Positions 8,167 to 14,982 of a DNA stretch of 16,399 nucleotides are shown piece after piece (positions within the stretch are counted from its first letter, which is position 1; each line of letters begins with the position of its first letter). A model generated the notes under the pieces. The model did not search any database, had not been told where the DNA came from, and saw nothing but the letters and a program-made list of their open reading frames with translations. Origin of the DNA: Desulfotomaculum sp. (GTDB taxonomy: Bacteria; Bacillota; Desulfotomaculia; Desulfotomaculales; Desulfohalotomaculaceae); the NCBI GenBank assembly GCA_021129815.1, contig JAJOKN010000090.1:9040-25438 (forward strand), in the 5' to 3' direction. The position numbers and the translations under genes are program-made.

Positions 8167-8202
8167 AGCGGCAAAGCAGATTTTGCTTTACCGCTTTTGT
8201 TA
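8167..8202 (+). terminator. Intrinsic terminator after sepF
   Basis: A stem of 11 base pairs with one C-A mismatch (arms 8167-8178 and 8184-8195) encloses a five-base loop (8179-8183) and is followed by TTTTGTTATTTTT. It closes the tRNA-Pro/sepF unit 26 bases after the sepF stop. Confidence 0.85.
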
Positions 8203-8313
8203 TTTTTAGGCTTTAATTTACAAGAATTTTTGAAAATACCTTATTTATAGTGAAGTTCTAATTGTTAAAATTTAAAAAATTAAGCAAAAGTTTTTGGGAA
8301 GAAGAGTTTTTAG

Positions 8314-8331
8314 ACATAATAATAATTATGT
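8314..8331. repeat. 18-bp inverted repeat upstream of the PRC-barrel gene
   Basis: ACATAAT (8314-8320) and ATTATGT (8325-8331) are perfect 7-bp inverted arms around AATA. The repeat lies about 50 bases before the PRC-barrel start in an otherwise gene-free stretch (8203-8376) where I see no confident promoter. It could be an operator or only AT-rich chance. Confidence 0.35.
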
Positions 8332-8376
8332 GCGGAATTTATTATCGAGCAAATTTTATATCTTGGAGGTGGACGT

Positions 8377-8385
8377 ATGCAATGA
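8377..8385 (+). promoter_or_regulatory. Two-codon mini-ORF under the PRC-barrel RBS
   Basis: GGAGG (8365-8369) is 7 bases before ATG 8377, which reads M-Q-stop. The stop TGA (8383-8385) overlaps the true ATG 8382 as ATGA. Spacing from GGAGG to the true start is 12 bases, longer than optimal, so initiation may be by coupling through the mini-ORF. Confidence 0.35.
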
Positions 8386-8636
8386 TAAAAGTTTCGGAAC
8401 TTCGTGCCAGAGAAATTATTAATGTTGTTGATGGTCGGCGATTAGGAATAATAAAAGATATTGATATTGATGTTGCGCGTGGGAAAATCAATACCTTAAT
8501 TTTGTCTGTTTCAGGCAGAATGTCAGGATTTTGGAGCAGGGAGGAAGAAGTTATAGTTGCTTGGCAACACGTATTAAAAATTGGTATAGATGTTATTTTG
8601 GTAGAAGTAAATATGACGAGAGATAACAAGTATTGA
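8382..8636 (+). CDS. PRC-barrel protein, YlmC/YmxH sporulation family
   Basis: An 84-residue small protein beginning MIKVSELRAREIINVVDGRRLG. It matches the YlmC/YmxH pattern: an SEL...EIIN opening, DG-RLG-I-D-DID, a short GKI-LI segment, an F/W-rich loop (SGFWSREEEVIVAW) and a closing strand IGIDVILVEV, which together form one PRC beta-barrel. The family is common in spore-forming Firmicutes and is tied to sporulation by expression; its biochemical role is unknown. ATG 8382 is chosen because it begins at the family start. The frame is open further up (to TTG 8262), but those 40 codons do not look like the family. It stands alone between the sepF terminator and the nrdR promoter. Confidence 0.82.
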   Translation: MIKVSELRAREIINVVDGRRLGIIKDIDIDVARGKINTLILSVSGRMSGFWSREEEVIVAWQHVLKIGIDVILVEVNMTRDNKY

Positions 8637-8680
8637 TAAGAATTGATTAGTTAGTTTTTATATGAAGGCTTATTTTGGGT

Positions 8681-8709
8681 TTGACTAAAAAGCTTACTAC
8701 ATATAGTAT
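8681..8709 (+). promoter_or_regulatory. Sigma-A promoter of the nrdR-nrdD-nrdG operon
   Basis: TTGACT (8681-8686), a 17-bp spacer and TAGTAT (8704-8709) form a good -35/-10 pair about 70 bases before nrdR. The -10 element lies inside the upstream NrdR box. Confidence 0.7.
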
Positions 8710-8740
8710 ATTAAAGTAGCGTAAACACTAAATATAGAGT
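8694..8740. promoter_or_regulatory. Pair of NrdR boxes (NrdR operator)
   Basis: Two 16-bp sites resemble the NrdR consensus ACACWATATATWGTGT. Box 2 (8725-8740) matches 14 of 16 positions. Box 1 (8694-8709) matches about 12 of 16, including 9 of 10 in the core. Their starts are 31 bp apart (15-bp gap), i.e. three helical turns, as known for NrdR pairs. Box 1 covers the -10 and box 2 lies just past the predicted start, so bound NrdR should block transcription. Confidence 0.8.
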
Positions 8741-8778
8741 TTCTCATTACATAATTTTGATTTTGATGAGGTGTGTGT

Positions 8779-9237
8779 ATGCGCTGCCCGTTTTGTGATT
8801 ATGAAAACAGCAGAGTATTGGATTCAAGGCCAGCAAATGAAGGCAGAACTATTCGCAGGCGCAGGGAATGTGAAAAATGCGGCAGGCGCTTTACTACTTA
8901 TGAGCGAGTTGAGGAATCTCCTCTGGTGGTGGTGAAGAAAGATGGGCGCAGAGAGATGTTTGATAGGGGAAAGCTGTTGAGCGGATTAGTAAAAGCCTGT
9001 GAAAAAAGACCGGTTCCCATAGAAAAGCTGGAAAACCTTACATACAACATAGAAAAAACGCTGCGCAACAGGATGGAACTGGAGGTTAACAGCAGAGAAA
9101 TTGGAGAGCTGGTGATGGATTGGTTGAGACAGGAAGATGAAGTGGCTTATGTAAGATTTGCATCTGTTTACAGAGAATTTCAAGATGTACATAGCTTTAT
9201 GAAAGAACTGAAAGAATTTTTAAATAGCAAAGAATAA
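8779..9237 (+). CDS. nrdR: Transcriptional repressor NrdR
   Basis: A 152-residue protein with the canonical start MRCPFC. The N-terminal zinc ribbon has C3/C6 and C31/C34, followed by the arginine-rich DNA-binding segment (TIRRRRECEKCGRRFTTYERVE). An ATP cone at about 49-139 senses ATP/dATP. NrdR represses ribonucleotide reductase operons; here it is the first gene of one and should regulate itself through the two boxes upstream. ATG 8779 has GAGGTG about 6 bases upstream; an in-frame GTG at 8773 is unlikely because the family starts MxCPxC. It precedes nrdD by 44 bases. Confidence 0.96.
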   Translation: MRCPFCDYENSRVLDSRPANEGRTIRRRRECEKCGRRFTTYERVEESPLVVVKKDGRREMFDRGKLLSGLVKACEKRPVPIEKLENLTYNIEKTLRNRMELEVNSREIGELVMDWLRQEDEVAYVRFASVYREFQDVHSFMKELKEFLNSKE

Positions 9238-9281
9238 CCAAGGCAAAACTGATTAAGACGAGTTTAAGGAGGCAAATGTGA

Positions 9282-12200
9282 ATGTTTGAAGTTATCAGGA
9301 AAAGAGATAATCGTGAAGTTCCGTTTGATGAGTCAAAGATCACTGATGCAATATTTAAAGCAGCGCGCGCTGTGGGGGGCGAAGATCGCACTTTAGCTGT
9401 AAAATTGACTCTTAAAGTGTTGGAAATGCTAAAACAAAAATACAATGGACAGGTATTTGGAGTGGAGGATGTCCAGGATGTTGTGGAAAAAGTGCTCATC
9501 GAGAGTGGACATGCTAAGACTGCAAAAGCCTATATTTTATATAGAGATAAGCGCACTCGCATTCGCGAGGCTAAGAGCGAGCTCATGGATGCAGTAGCGG
9601 AAATATTAAAGGAGACAGATAAGGAAAATGCCAATGTGAGCAACTCGCCTTCTGCAAAGATGCTGCAGATTGCAGGGGCAGCGAGCAAAAAGTACTATCT
9701 CACTCGTTTGATTCCTGAAGAAATGGCTAATGCTCATATAAAAGGAGATATTCATGTACATGATTTAGAGTGGTATGGGAAGACTCTCACCTGCTTGCAG
9801 ATACCGCTTAAACGTTTGCTTACAGAAGGATTCAATACTGGACATGGATACATAAGGCCACCTAAACGTCCGGGATCTGCTACAGCATTGGCAGCTATAA
9901 TTTTGCAAAGTTCACAGAACGATATGCATGGAGGACAGTCTTATGCAGCGTTTGATAGGGATATGGCTGACTTCGTGAAAGATGCTGATGAAGACGAGGT
10001 ATATCAAGCGATGGAGGCGCTTGTGTACAATTTAAATAGCATGCACTCATTACGCGGTGACGAACGTATATGGGTGTTTGATAAACAGCAAAATTGTCTT
10101 AAGACAATGTCCATGAGAGAATTTTACAATAGATTTGAACCTGGAAGATATGCGGCTTTGAGTTTAAATTATGATACTGGAAAAACAGAATTAAAGGACA
10201 TCACTGCTACATTTAAACATCCTAATTTTAACCGCTTGTTAAGAGTTAAACTTAAATCAGGACAGTGGGTTGATGTAACTGACAACCATTCTATGATGGC
10301 TGTAAATGCTTTAGGAGAGATCACAGTTTCTCCGCCTGAAAAGCTTTTTACTGCTATTACACCTGCTCGCTGGTCAGTTAGCGAAAAAGAACATGTCTAT
10401 AATTTAGAAAAATATCCTGCTTCCTATAAATTAAAAGAGTTGGTTTTAGATGAAAATTTAGCCAAATTTTTAGGTTTTTATGTAGCGGAAGGATCGGCAG
10501 ATGGTTCAACAATATATTTAGCTTTGTTTGACCGTGAACTAGAAGAACTTGTTGATAAACTGCTTAAAAAAATACATCCTGGTTTTTCTACTAGAGTGCG
10601 TTTGGGTAAAGGCAAACAACCTAGAGGTTTAGTATGCAGGGTAGGCAAGAGGTTTGCTGCATTTGTAGCAGATATTTGTGGCAGAGGAGCTCATAACAAA
10701 CGCGTGCCTAGTGAAATTTTCTTTAGTTCAACAAAAGTCATACGTGCATTTTTAGATGGGTATTTGAGTGGAGATGGCACTGTAAGCAAAAATCGCATTG
10801 TTGCATCATCGGTTTCGCAGGAATTAAGAGATGGCATATATCTGTTGCTTACCAGATTGGGGCTAGCAGCATCGATGAGGCAGGAAGTTCCTGTTACTCA
10901 GTTTAATACAGCTAGAGAAAGATACAAAATTGCTGTTGGAGGTTATCATGCTACTGCGCTTACCATCTCAGGCAGAAAGCAGGAAGGTTTATATAACCTG
11001 TATAAAGTGACTACAGAACAGTATGATTATGAATACTTGAGACCCTTAATAGCCGAAGTATACGGTATTAAGGGTGGCAATGCTTATGAGTATCGCATCA
11101 CTCCTTTATATATTGAGGAGTTGATTGCAGATCTCAAAGCTAGACGGCTTACACCAGAGGAAAAAGATATTGTTCAAAAGCTAGCTACTGAAGACTGGTG
11201 GATTGCAGAGATAAATAAAGTTATTCCACAAACCAAGTCTACTGAAAGATACTACTTGAGCAAGCTTGTAGCTCAAAACAAACTGCCGCGTTTTTGCAAA
11301 TATCTTCCTGTTGTATTACCTTATACTGATTTAAGATTTATTCTGCCTCAAGATTTGGGGTTAAGGAAACAGGGTGGAAGAATAACCAATGATTGTCGAA
11401 GCCCGAAACTTATAATGCGTTGGGCTAAAGCTATCTTAGAAAAAGATAAGCAGATGAACGATTTGTTAAAAAAACTAGAGCGTGCGTTAGAAATTCGTCC
11501 TGTTCCAGTTTCTAAAATAGAGCAGTTGCCACATGAAGAATATGTTTATGATATATCTGTAGCTGATAATGAAAACTTTTTAACTGCTAAAGGCATTTTT
11601 GTTCACAACTCGCGCGCAGGTGCCCAAGTGCCTTTTTCATCTATTAACTTAGGTACAGATACCAGCGAAGCAGGCAGAAGGGTAACCAGAAACTTGCTTT
11701 TAGCGTTTGAAGCAGGATTAGGCAGAGGAGAAAACCCGATTTTTCCAAATATAATTTTTAGATTGAAAGCAGGAGTTAATTTAAATCCGGGAGACCCAAA
11801 TTATGATTTGTTTCAACTAGCTATGAGAGTTGCAGCAAAGAGATTGAATCCAACGTTTAGCTTTATGGACAGCTCATTTAACAAACCATATGGTGATTTA
11901 GTAGCATACATGGGTTGTCGTTCAAGAGTTATAGCAAATAGAAGAGGACCTTCTGTAACTGATAGACGAGGTAATTTATCATTTACTACTATAAACTTGC
12001 CGCGCATAGGGATAAAAGCAAAGGGAAATATAGACAAGTTTTTCGAATTATTAAGGGAAAAAATGGATTTGTGCATAAGGCAGCTGTACCATAGATATAA
12101 AGTGCAGTCTAAGTTAAAAGTTAAGGATATGCCTTTTGTGATGGGACAAGGGCTTTATTTGGATTCTGAAAAGCTAAAACCCGATGACACAATTGAGGAA

Positions 12201-12797
12201 GCTATAAAACACGGTACGCTTACAGTAGGTTTTATAGGACTTGCAGAGACTTTGACTTCACTTATAGGCAAACATCACGGTGAGAGCGAGGAAGCCCAAA
12301 AGCTAGGACTTGAGATAGTTGCTTTTATGCGGAAGGAAGTAGAAAAAGCTGCTGAAGAATATAACTTAAACTATACACTGCTTGCTACACCTGCAGAAGG
12401 ACTTTCAGGTAGATTTGTAAAGCTTGATGCAAAAGAATTTGGCATTATACCCGGCGTTACCGATAAAAGTTATTATACAAATTCATATCATGTACCGGTA
12501 AGTTTTAAGATAACTGCTTATGAGAAAATAAAAATAGAAGGTCCATATCATAAATACTGTGACGCGGGGCATATAAGCTATGTGGAGATGGCAAGTCTGC
12601 CGATACACAACCTAGAAGCAGTGGAGAGTATAATACGATTTATGGGAGAATGTGACATGGGCTATGCAGCTATTAATTTTCCTGTGGATTTTTGCACTAA
12701 CTGCAACTTTACCGGTGTTATTGAACAGGACACTTGCCCAAACTGCGGCGGAGTGTTTGTAAGGAGTATAAAAAAGATAAAGAGGTTGAGAGGCTGA
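9282..12797 (+). CDS. nrdD: Anaerobic (class III) ribonucleoside-triphosphate reductase with intein
   Basis: The 1171-residue precursor reduces ribonucleotides to deoxyribonucleotides without oxygen. Residues about 1-95 are an ATP cone for allosteric control. Removing the intein (256-776) joins NLNSMH to SRAGAQVPFSS and leaves 650 residues, close to Thermotoga-type NrdD. The catalytic thiyl cysteine is expected at C879 in the MGCRSR loop. The C-terminal zinc site is C1138/C1141/C1152/C1155. The chain ends IKRLRG-stop: G1171 is 16 residues after the last zinc cysteine, where Escherichia coli NrdD has its radical glycine, but the usual Y-L and ~25-residue tail are absent. ATG 9282 has AAGGAGG 9 bases upstream, with an in-frame ATG-TGA immediately before it. 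It is co-transcribed with nrdR and nrdG. Confidence 0.93.
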   Translation: MFEVIRKRDNREVPFDESKITDAIFKAARAVGGEDRTLAVKLTLKVLEMLKQKYNGQVFGVEDVQDVVEKVLIESGHAKTAKAYILYRDKRTRIREAKSELMDAVAEILKETDKENANVSNSPSAKMLQIAGAASKKYYLTRLIPEEMANAHIKGDIHVHDLEWYGKTLTCLQIPLKRLLTEGFNTGHGYIRPPKRPGSATALAAIILQSSQNDMHGGQSYAAFDRDMADFVKDADEDEVYQAMEALVYNLNSMHSLRGDERIWVFDKQQNCLKTMSMREFYNRFEPGRYAALSLNYDTGKTELKDITATFKHPNFNRLLRVKLKSGQWVDVTDNHSMMAVNALGEITVSPPEKLFTAITPARWSVSEKEHVYNLEKYPASYKLKELVLDENLAKFLGFYVAEGSADGSTIYLALFDRELEELVDKLLKKIHPGFSTRVRLGKGKQPRGLVCRVGKRFAAFVADICGRGAHNKRVPSEIFFSSTKVIRAFLDGYLSGDGTVSKNRIVASSVSQELRDGIYLLLTRLGLAASMRQEVPVTQFNTARERYKIAVGGYHATALTISGRKQEGLYNLYKVTTEQYDYEYLRPLIAEVYGIKGGNAYEYRITPLYIEELIADLKARRLTPEEKDIVQKLATEDWWIAEINKVIPQTKSTERYYLSKLVAQNKLPRFCKYLPVVLPYTDLRFILPQDLGLRKQGGRITNDCRSPKLIMRWAKAILEKDKQMNDLLKKLERALEIRPVPVSKIEQLPHEEYVYDISVADNENFLTAKGIFVHNSRAGAQVPFSSINLGTDTSEAGRRVTRNLLLAFEAGLGRGENPIFPNIIFRLKAGVNLNPGDPNYDLFQLAMRVAAKRLNPTFSFMDSSFNKPYGDLVAYMGCRSRVIANRRGPSVTDRRGNLSFTTINLPRIGIKAKGNIDKFFELLREKMDLCIRQLYHRYKVQSKLKVKDMPFVMGQGLYLDSEKLKPDDTIEEAIKHGTLTVGFIGLAETLTSLIGKHHGESEEAQKLGLEIVAFMRKEVEKAAEEYNLNYTLLATPAEGLSGRFVKLDAKEFGIIPGVTDKSYYTNSYHVPVSFKITAYEKIKIEGPYHKYCDAGHISYVEMASLPIHNLEAVESIIRFMGECDMGYAAINFPVDFCTNCNFTGVIEQDTCPNCGGVFVRSIKKIKRLRG
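10047..11609 (+). other. LAGLIDADG intein in NrdD (521 residues)
   Basis: An in-frame protein-splicing element inserted in the conserved MH|SRAGAQVP segment of nrdD. Precursor residue S256 is intein residue 1 (SLRGDERI opening). Block B has T333-x-x-H336 (VTDNH). Two LAGLIDADG motifs are at 397-405 (LGFYVAEGS) and 490-500 (FLDGYLSGDGT), with KRVP between them as block D. Block F ends YVYDIS...FLTAKGIFVHN, giving H775-N776, and the first extein residue is S777. All splicing residues (Ser1, Thr-x-x-His, His-Asn, Ser+1) are present, and both acidic residues (E403, D498) of the homing endonuclease are retained, so it is probably active in splicing and possibly in homing. About 255 residues separate the second endonuclease motif from the C-terminal splice junction, which is longer than usual. 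Confidence 0.93.
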
Positions 12798-12804
12798 TTG
12801 TGTT

Positions 12805-13311
12805 ATGAGTGAGGGTGGTATTGTAAACATAGCTGGAATAAAGTACGACAGTGTTGTGGATGGTTTAGGTATGCGCGTGGTAGTTTTTTTTCAGGGTTGT
12901 CCGCATCGTTGCAGTGGTTGCCACAACCCTGAGAATATTCCCTTTGAAGGAGGGAATAAAATGACAGTATCAGAACTATTTGATAAAATTATGATAGGGA
13001 TTAATCCATTGACTAGAGGTGTGACTTTTTCTGGCGGTGAGCCCTTTGCTCAACCAGAAGGATTATATGAAATAGTTAAAAAGCTAAAGGATTACGATAA
13101 AAGTATAAATATCTGGGTGTATACTGGCTATGATTTTGAAGAAGTAAAAAGCTTTCCTGTGATGAAGTTGATAGATATATTGGTAGATGGCCGATTTATT
13201 GAAGTAAAAAAGGACATATCTTTACCTTTTCGTGGATCTAAAAACCAAAGGTTGATAGATGTGCCAAGTAGTTTGGATTTGGGGAAAGTAGTAGAGATAA
13301 AGGTCAGTTAA
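12805..13311 (+). CDS. nrdG: Anaerobic ribonucleotide reductase activating protein
   Basis: A 168-residue radical-SAM activase. The [4Fe-4S] cysteines are C32-x3-C36-x2-C39 (QGCPHRCSGCHNP). The S-adenosylmethionine GGE motif is in TFSGGEPFAQP. The length and short alpha/beta core are typical of NrdG, which makes the glycyl radical on NrdD. The ATG lies only 7 bases after the nrdD stop, with a weak GAGAGG about 11 bases upstream inside nrdD, so translation is probably coupled. Its canonical N-terminus (IVNIAGIKYDSVVDGLG) fixes the start region and shows there is no hidden room for a longer NrdD tail. Its stop overlaps a small ORF as TAATG. Confidence 0.95.
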   Translation: MSEGGIVNIAGIKYDSVVDGLGMRVVVFFQGCPHRCSGCHNPENIPFEGGNKMTVSELFDKIMIGINPLTRGVTFSGGEPFAQPEGLYEIVKKLKDYDKSINIWVYTGYDFEEVKSFPVMKLIDILVDGRFIEVKKDISLPFRGSKNQRLIDVPSSLDLGKVVEIKVS

Positions 13312-13424
13312 TGAATGTTAGTCATATAGCAAATACCGGTGGTGGGAAGTCGAAGGGCAGCAACATAAATCAGCTGTTATTTTTAAGAATACTTGGTGAA
13401 GGGTTTTGCTGGTGTGAGTGTTAA
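13311..13424 (+). CDS. Candidate 37-residue small ORF between nrdG and pgeF
   Basis: The ATG at 13311 shares a base with the nrdG stop (TAATG), the arrangement used for translational coupling, and AAAGG lies about 10 bases upstream. The product begins MNVSHIANTGGGKSKG and ends CWCEC, overlapping the pgeF start in another frame. I recognise no family. It could be a real small protein, a coupling device, or chance. Confidence 0.25.
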   Translation: MNVSHIANTGGGKSKGSNINQLLFLRILGEGFCWCEC

Positions 13425-14241
13425 TTTAGAGGACAGCTTTGCTGTGAATTACAAAAATTCAATACCATACTTGACCATCCCAGCGTTTACACAAACTGAG
13501 AAGGTTACTCATGCCTTTACTACTCGTTTAGGCGGTGTGAGCAAAGGCTGTTATGTATCGTTGAATTTGGGTCTGCATGTTGGCGATGATTTATCAGCTG
13601 TAGCAGAAAACCGCATGCGGATATGTGAAGTGCTGAATGTAAACATTGAAAACATGGTATGTGCTGAACAAGTGCATGGAGATAAGGTTATGCTGGTAAC
13701 TTCTGAACATTTGGGATGTGGGGCATTATCGCTGGATAGTGTTATTCAAGGAACAGATGCATTGATCACTGCTGAGAAAAATGTTGTATTGTCAAGTTAT
13801 TACGCAGATTGTGTACCTTTGTTTTTTTTGGATCCAGTTAATACAGTTGTAGCGCTAGCACATGCGGGATGGAGAGGAACAGCAAAACGCATAGGGGTTA
13901 AAGTTGTTGAAAATATGGTTTCTATATTCGGCAGTGAGCCAAAGAATATGCTAGTGGGTATCGGACCGTCCATTGGATCTTGTTGTTATTCAGTTGATGA
14001 AGATGTGAAGGATTGTTTTGATGGTGCGTATGAAAGTAAAGTATTTAAATATAAAAGCGGCAGATGGATGTTAGATTTAAAGAAAGCAAATAAATATATG
14101 CTGCTTGATGCAGGTATAGAGGAAAAGAACATAACTGTGTCTAATATATGCACATGCTGCAAAAGCGATGTGTTTTTTTCGTATAGAGCATCAAAAATCA
14201 CTGGACGTATGGCTTCTTTTATAGCTATAAAGGGTTGTTGA
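13414..14241 (+). CDS. pgeF: YfiH/PgeF-family purine nucleoside phosphorylase (laccase-domain protein)
   Basis: A 275-residue member of the DUF152/YfiH family, which includes the bacterial YlmD-type purine nucleoside phosphorylase/adenosine deaminase and PgeF, linked to peptidoglycan editing in Escherichia coli. The zinc/catalytic residues are H88 (EQVHGD), C133 (YYADCVPLF) and H150 (ALAHAGWRGT). Other family motifs are THAFTTRLGGVS, SLNLGLHVGDD, GIGPSIGSCCYSV and the closing NICTCC...FFSYR. GTG 13414 is preferred because GAAGGG lies 10 bases upstream and family members begin about this far before YLTIPAF; the frame is open to TTG 13393 (7 codons more). It lies 31 bases before the phoB-type gene. 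The exact physiological role is open. Confidence 0.88.
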   Translation: MSVNLEDSFAVNYKNSIPYLTIPAFTQTEKVTHAFTTRLGGVSKGCYVSLNLGLHVGDDLSAVAENRMRICEVLNVNIENMVCAEQVHGDKVMLVTSEHLGCGALSLDSVIQGTDALITAEKNVVLSSYYADCVPLFFLDPVNTVVALAHAGWRGTAKRIGVKVVENMVSIFGSEPKNMLVGIGPSIGSCCYSVDEDVKDCFDGAYESKVFKYKSGRWMLDLKKANKYMLLDAGIEEKNITVSNICTCCKSDVFFSYRASKITGRMASFIAIKGC

Positions 14242-14272
14242 AGTTTTTTTGTTTGAATCAAGGAGGTGTGTT

Positions 14273-14977
14273 ATGCAAAGGATATTGGTTGTGGATGATG
14301 AAGAGCATATTTTAGAACTTGTGAAGTTTAATTTAGAACGAGAGGGTTACGAAGTGCTTACAGCTACGAATGGAGATGAAGCGCTGAATATAATCAAAAT
14401 GGAAAAGCTGGATTTAATTGTTTTAGATATAATGTTACCAGGAATTGATGGTTTATCAATTTGCAAAATGATAAATAATAAGGATGAAACAAGGAACATA
14501 CCTATAATCATGTTGAGCGCTCGGGGAGAAGAGCTGGACAAGGTGCTTGGCTTGGAGATGGGAGCTGATGACTATGTTACAAAGCCGTTTTCTCCGAGAG
14601 AGTTAGTTGCGCGGGTAAAAGCAAGGCTTAGACGAAAAGAAAAGAGTGCTAAAGCAAAATTGAACACTGCACCTAAAAAACTGTTTATAGGAGATTTGAT
14701 AATTGACGAGGAGCGTTTTGCTGTCATAGCGAACGAACATCAGCAGAGCTTTACACCAAAAGAGTTTGAATTGCTGAGTTTTTTAGCTCGTAATCCGGGA
14801 AAAGTATTTTCAAGAGACTTTTTATTGGAGAAAATTTGGGGTTATGACTATACAGGTGATTCGCGCACGATAGATGTACACATAAGACACATAAGAAAAA
14901 AGTTAGAGCAGATACCAGGTGCATCTGATTTAATAGAAACTGTACGGGGAATTGGATACAGGTTTAAGGAGGTTTAG
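14273..14977 (+). CDS. phoB: PhoB/PhoP-type response regulator (OmpR family)
   Basis: A 234-residue DNA-binding response regulator. The receiver has the acidic pocket D8/D9, phospho-acceptor D52 (LIVLDIMLPG), S82 and K104 (VTKPF). The C-terminal winged helix (about 135-232) has the TPKEFELLSFLARNPGKVFSRDFLLEKIWGYDY and RTIDVHIRHIRKKLE signatures of the OmpR/PhoB class. The phosphate assignment comes from the paired kinase type and the Pho box after it. ATG 14273 has AAGGAGG 6 bases upstream; the frame is open 8 codons further without a site. The AAGGAGG for the kinase lies inside its last codons. Confidence 0.9.
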   Translation: MQRILVVDDEEHILELVKFNLEREGYEVLTATNGDEALNIIKMEKLDLIVLDIMLPGIDGLSICKMINNKDETRNIPIIMLSARGEELDKVLGLEMGADDYVTKPFSPRELVARVKARLRRKEKSAKAKLNTAPKKLFIGDLIIDEERFAVIANEHQQSFTPKEFELLSFLARNPGKVFSRDFLLEKIWGYDYTGDSRTIDVHIRHIRKKLEQIPGASDLIETVRGIGYRFKEV

Positions 14978-14982
14978 CTTAA

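Noticed and set aside
8262..8381. TTG 8262 as the PRC-barrel protein start
   Set aside because: The added 40 residues are unlike the family and lack a ribosome binding site; ATG 8382 matches the family start.
12795..12797. UGA read as selenocysteine or by readthrough in nrdD
   Set aside because: Readthrough would add only L-C-Y-E before the next stop, and I see no evident selenocysteine insertion hairpin immediately after; kept only as a remote option.
12790..12830. A frameshift hiding the normal NrdD C-terminal tail
   Set aside because: No frame after 12794 encodes a Y-L plus tail; the frame that stays open is nrdG itself, whose N-terminus is canonical and starts 7 bases after the stop.
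13312..13413. A riboswitch in the nrdG-pgeF gap (G-rich GGTGGTGGGAAG stretch)
   Set aside because: No convincing conserved riboswitch core or expression platform; the gap is too short.
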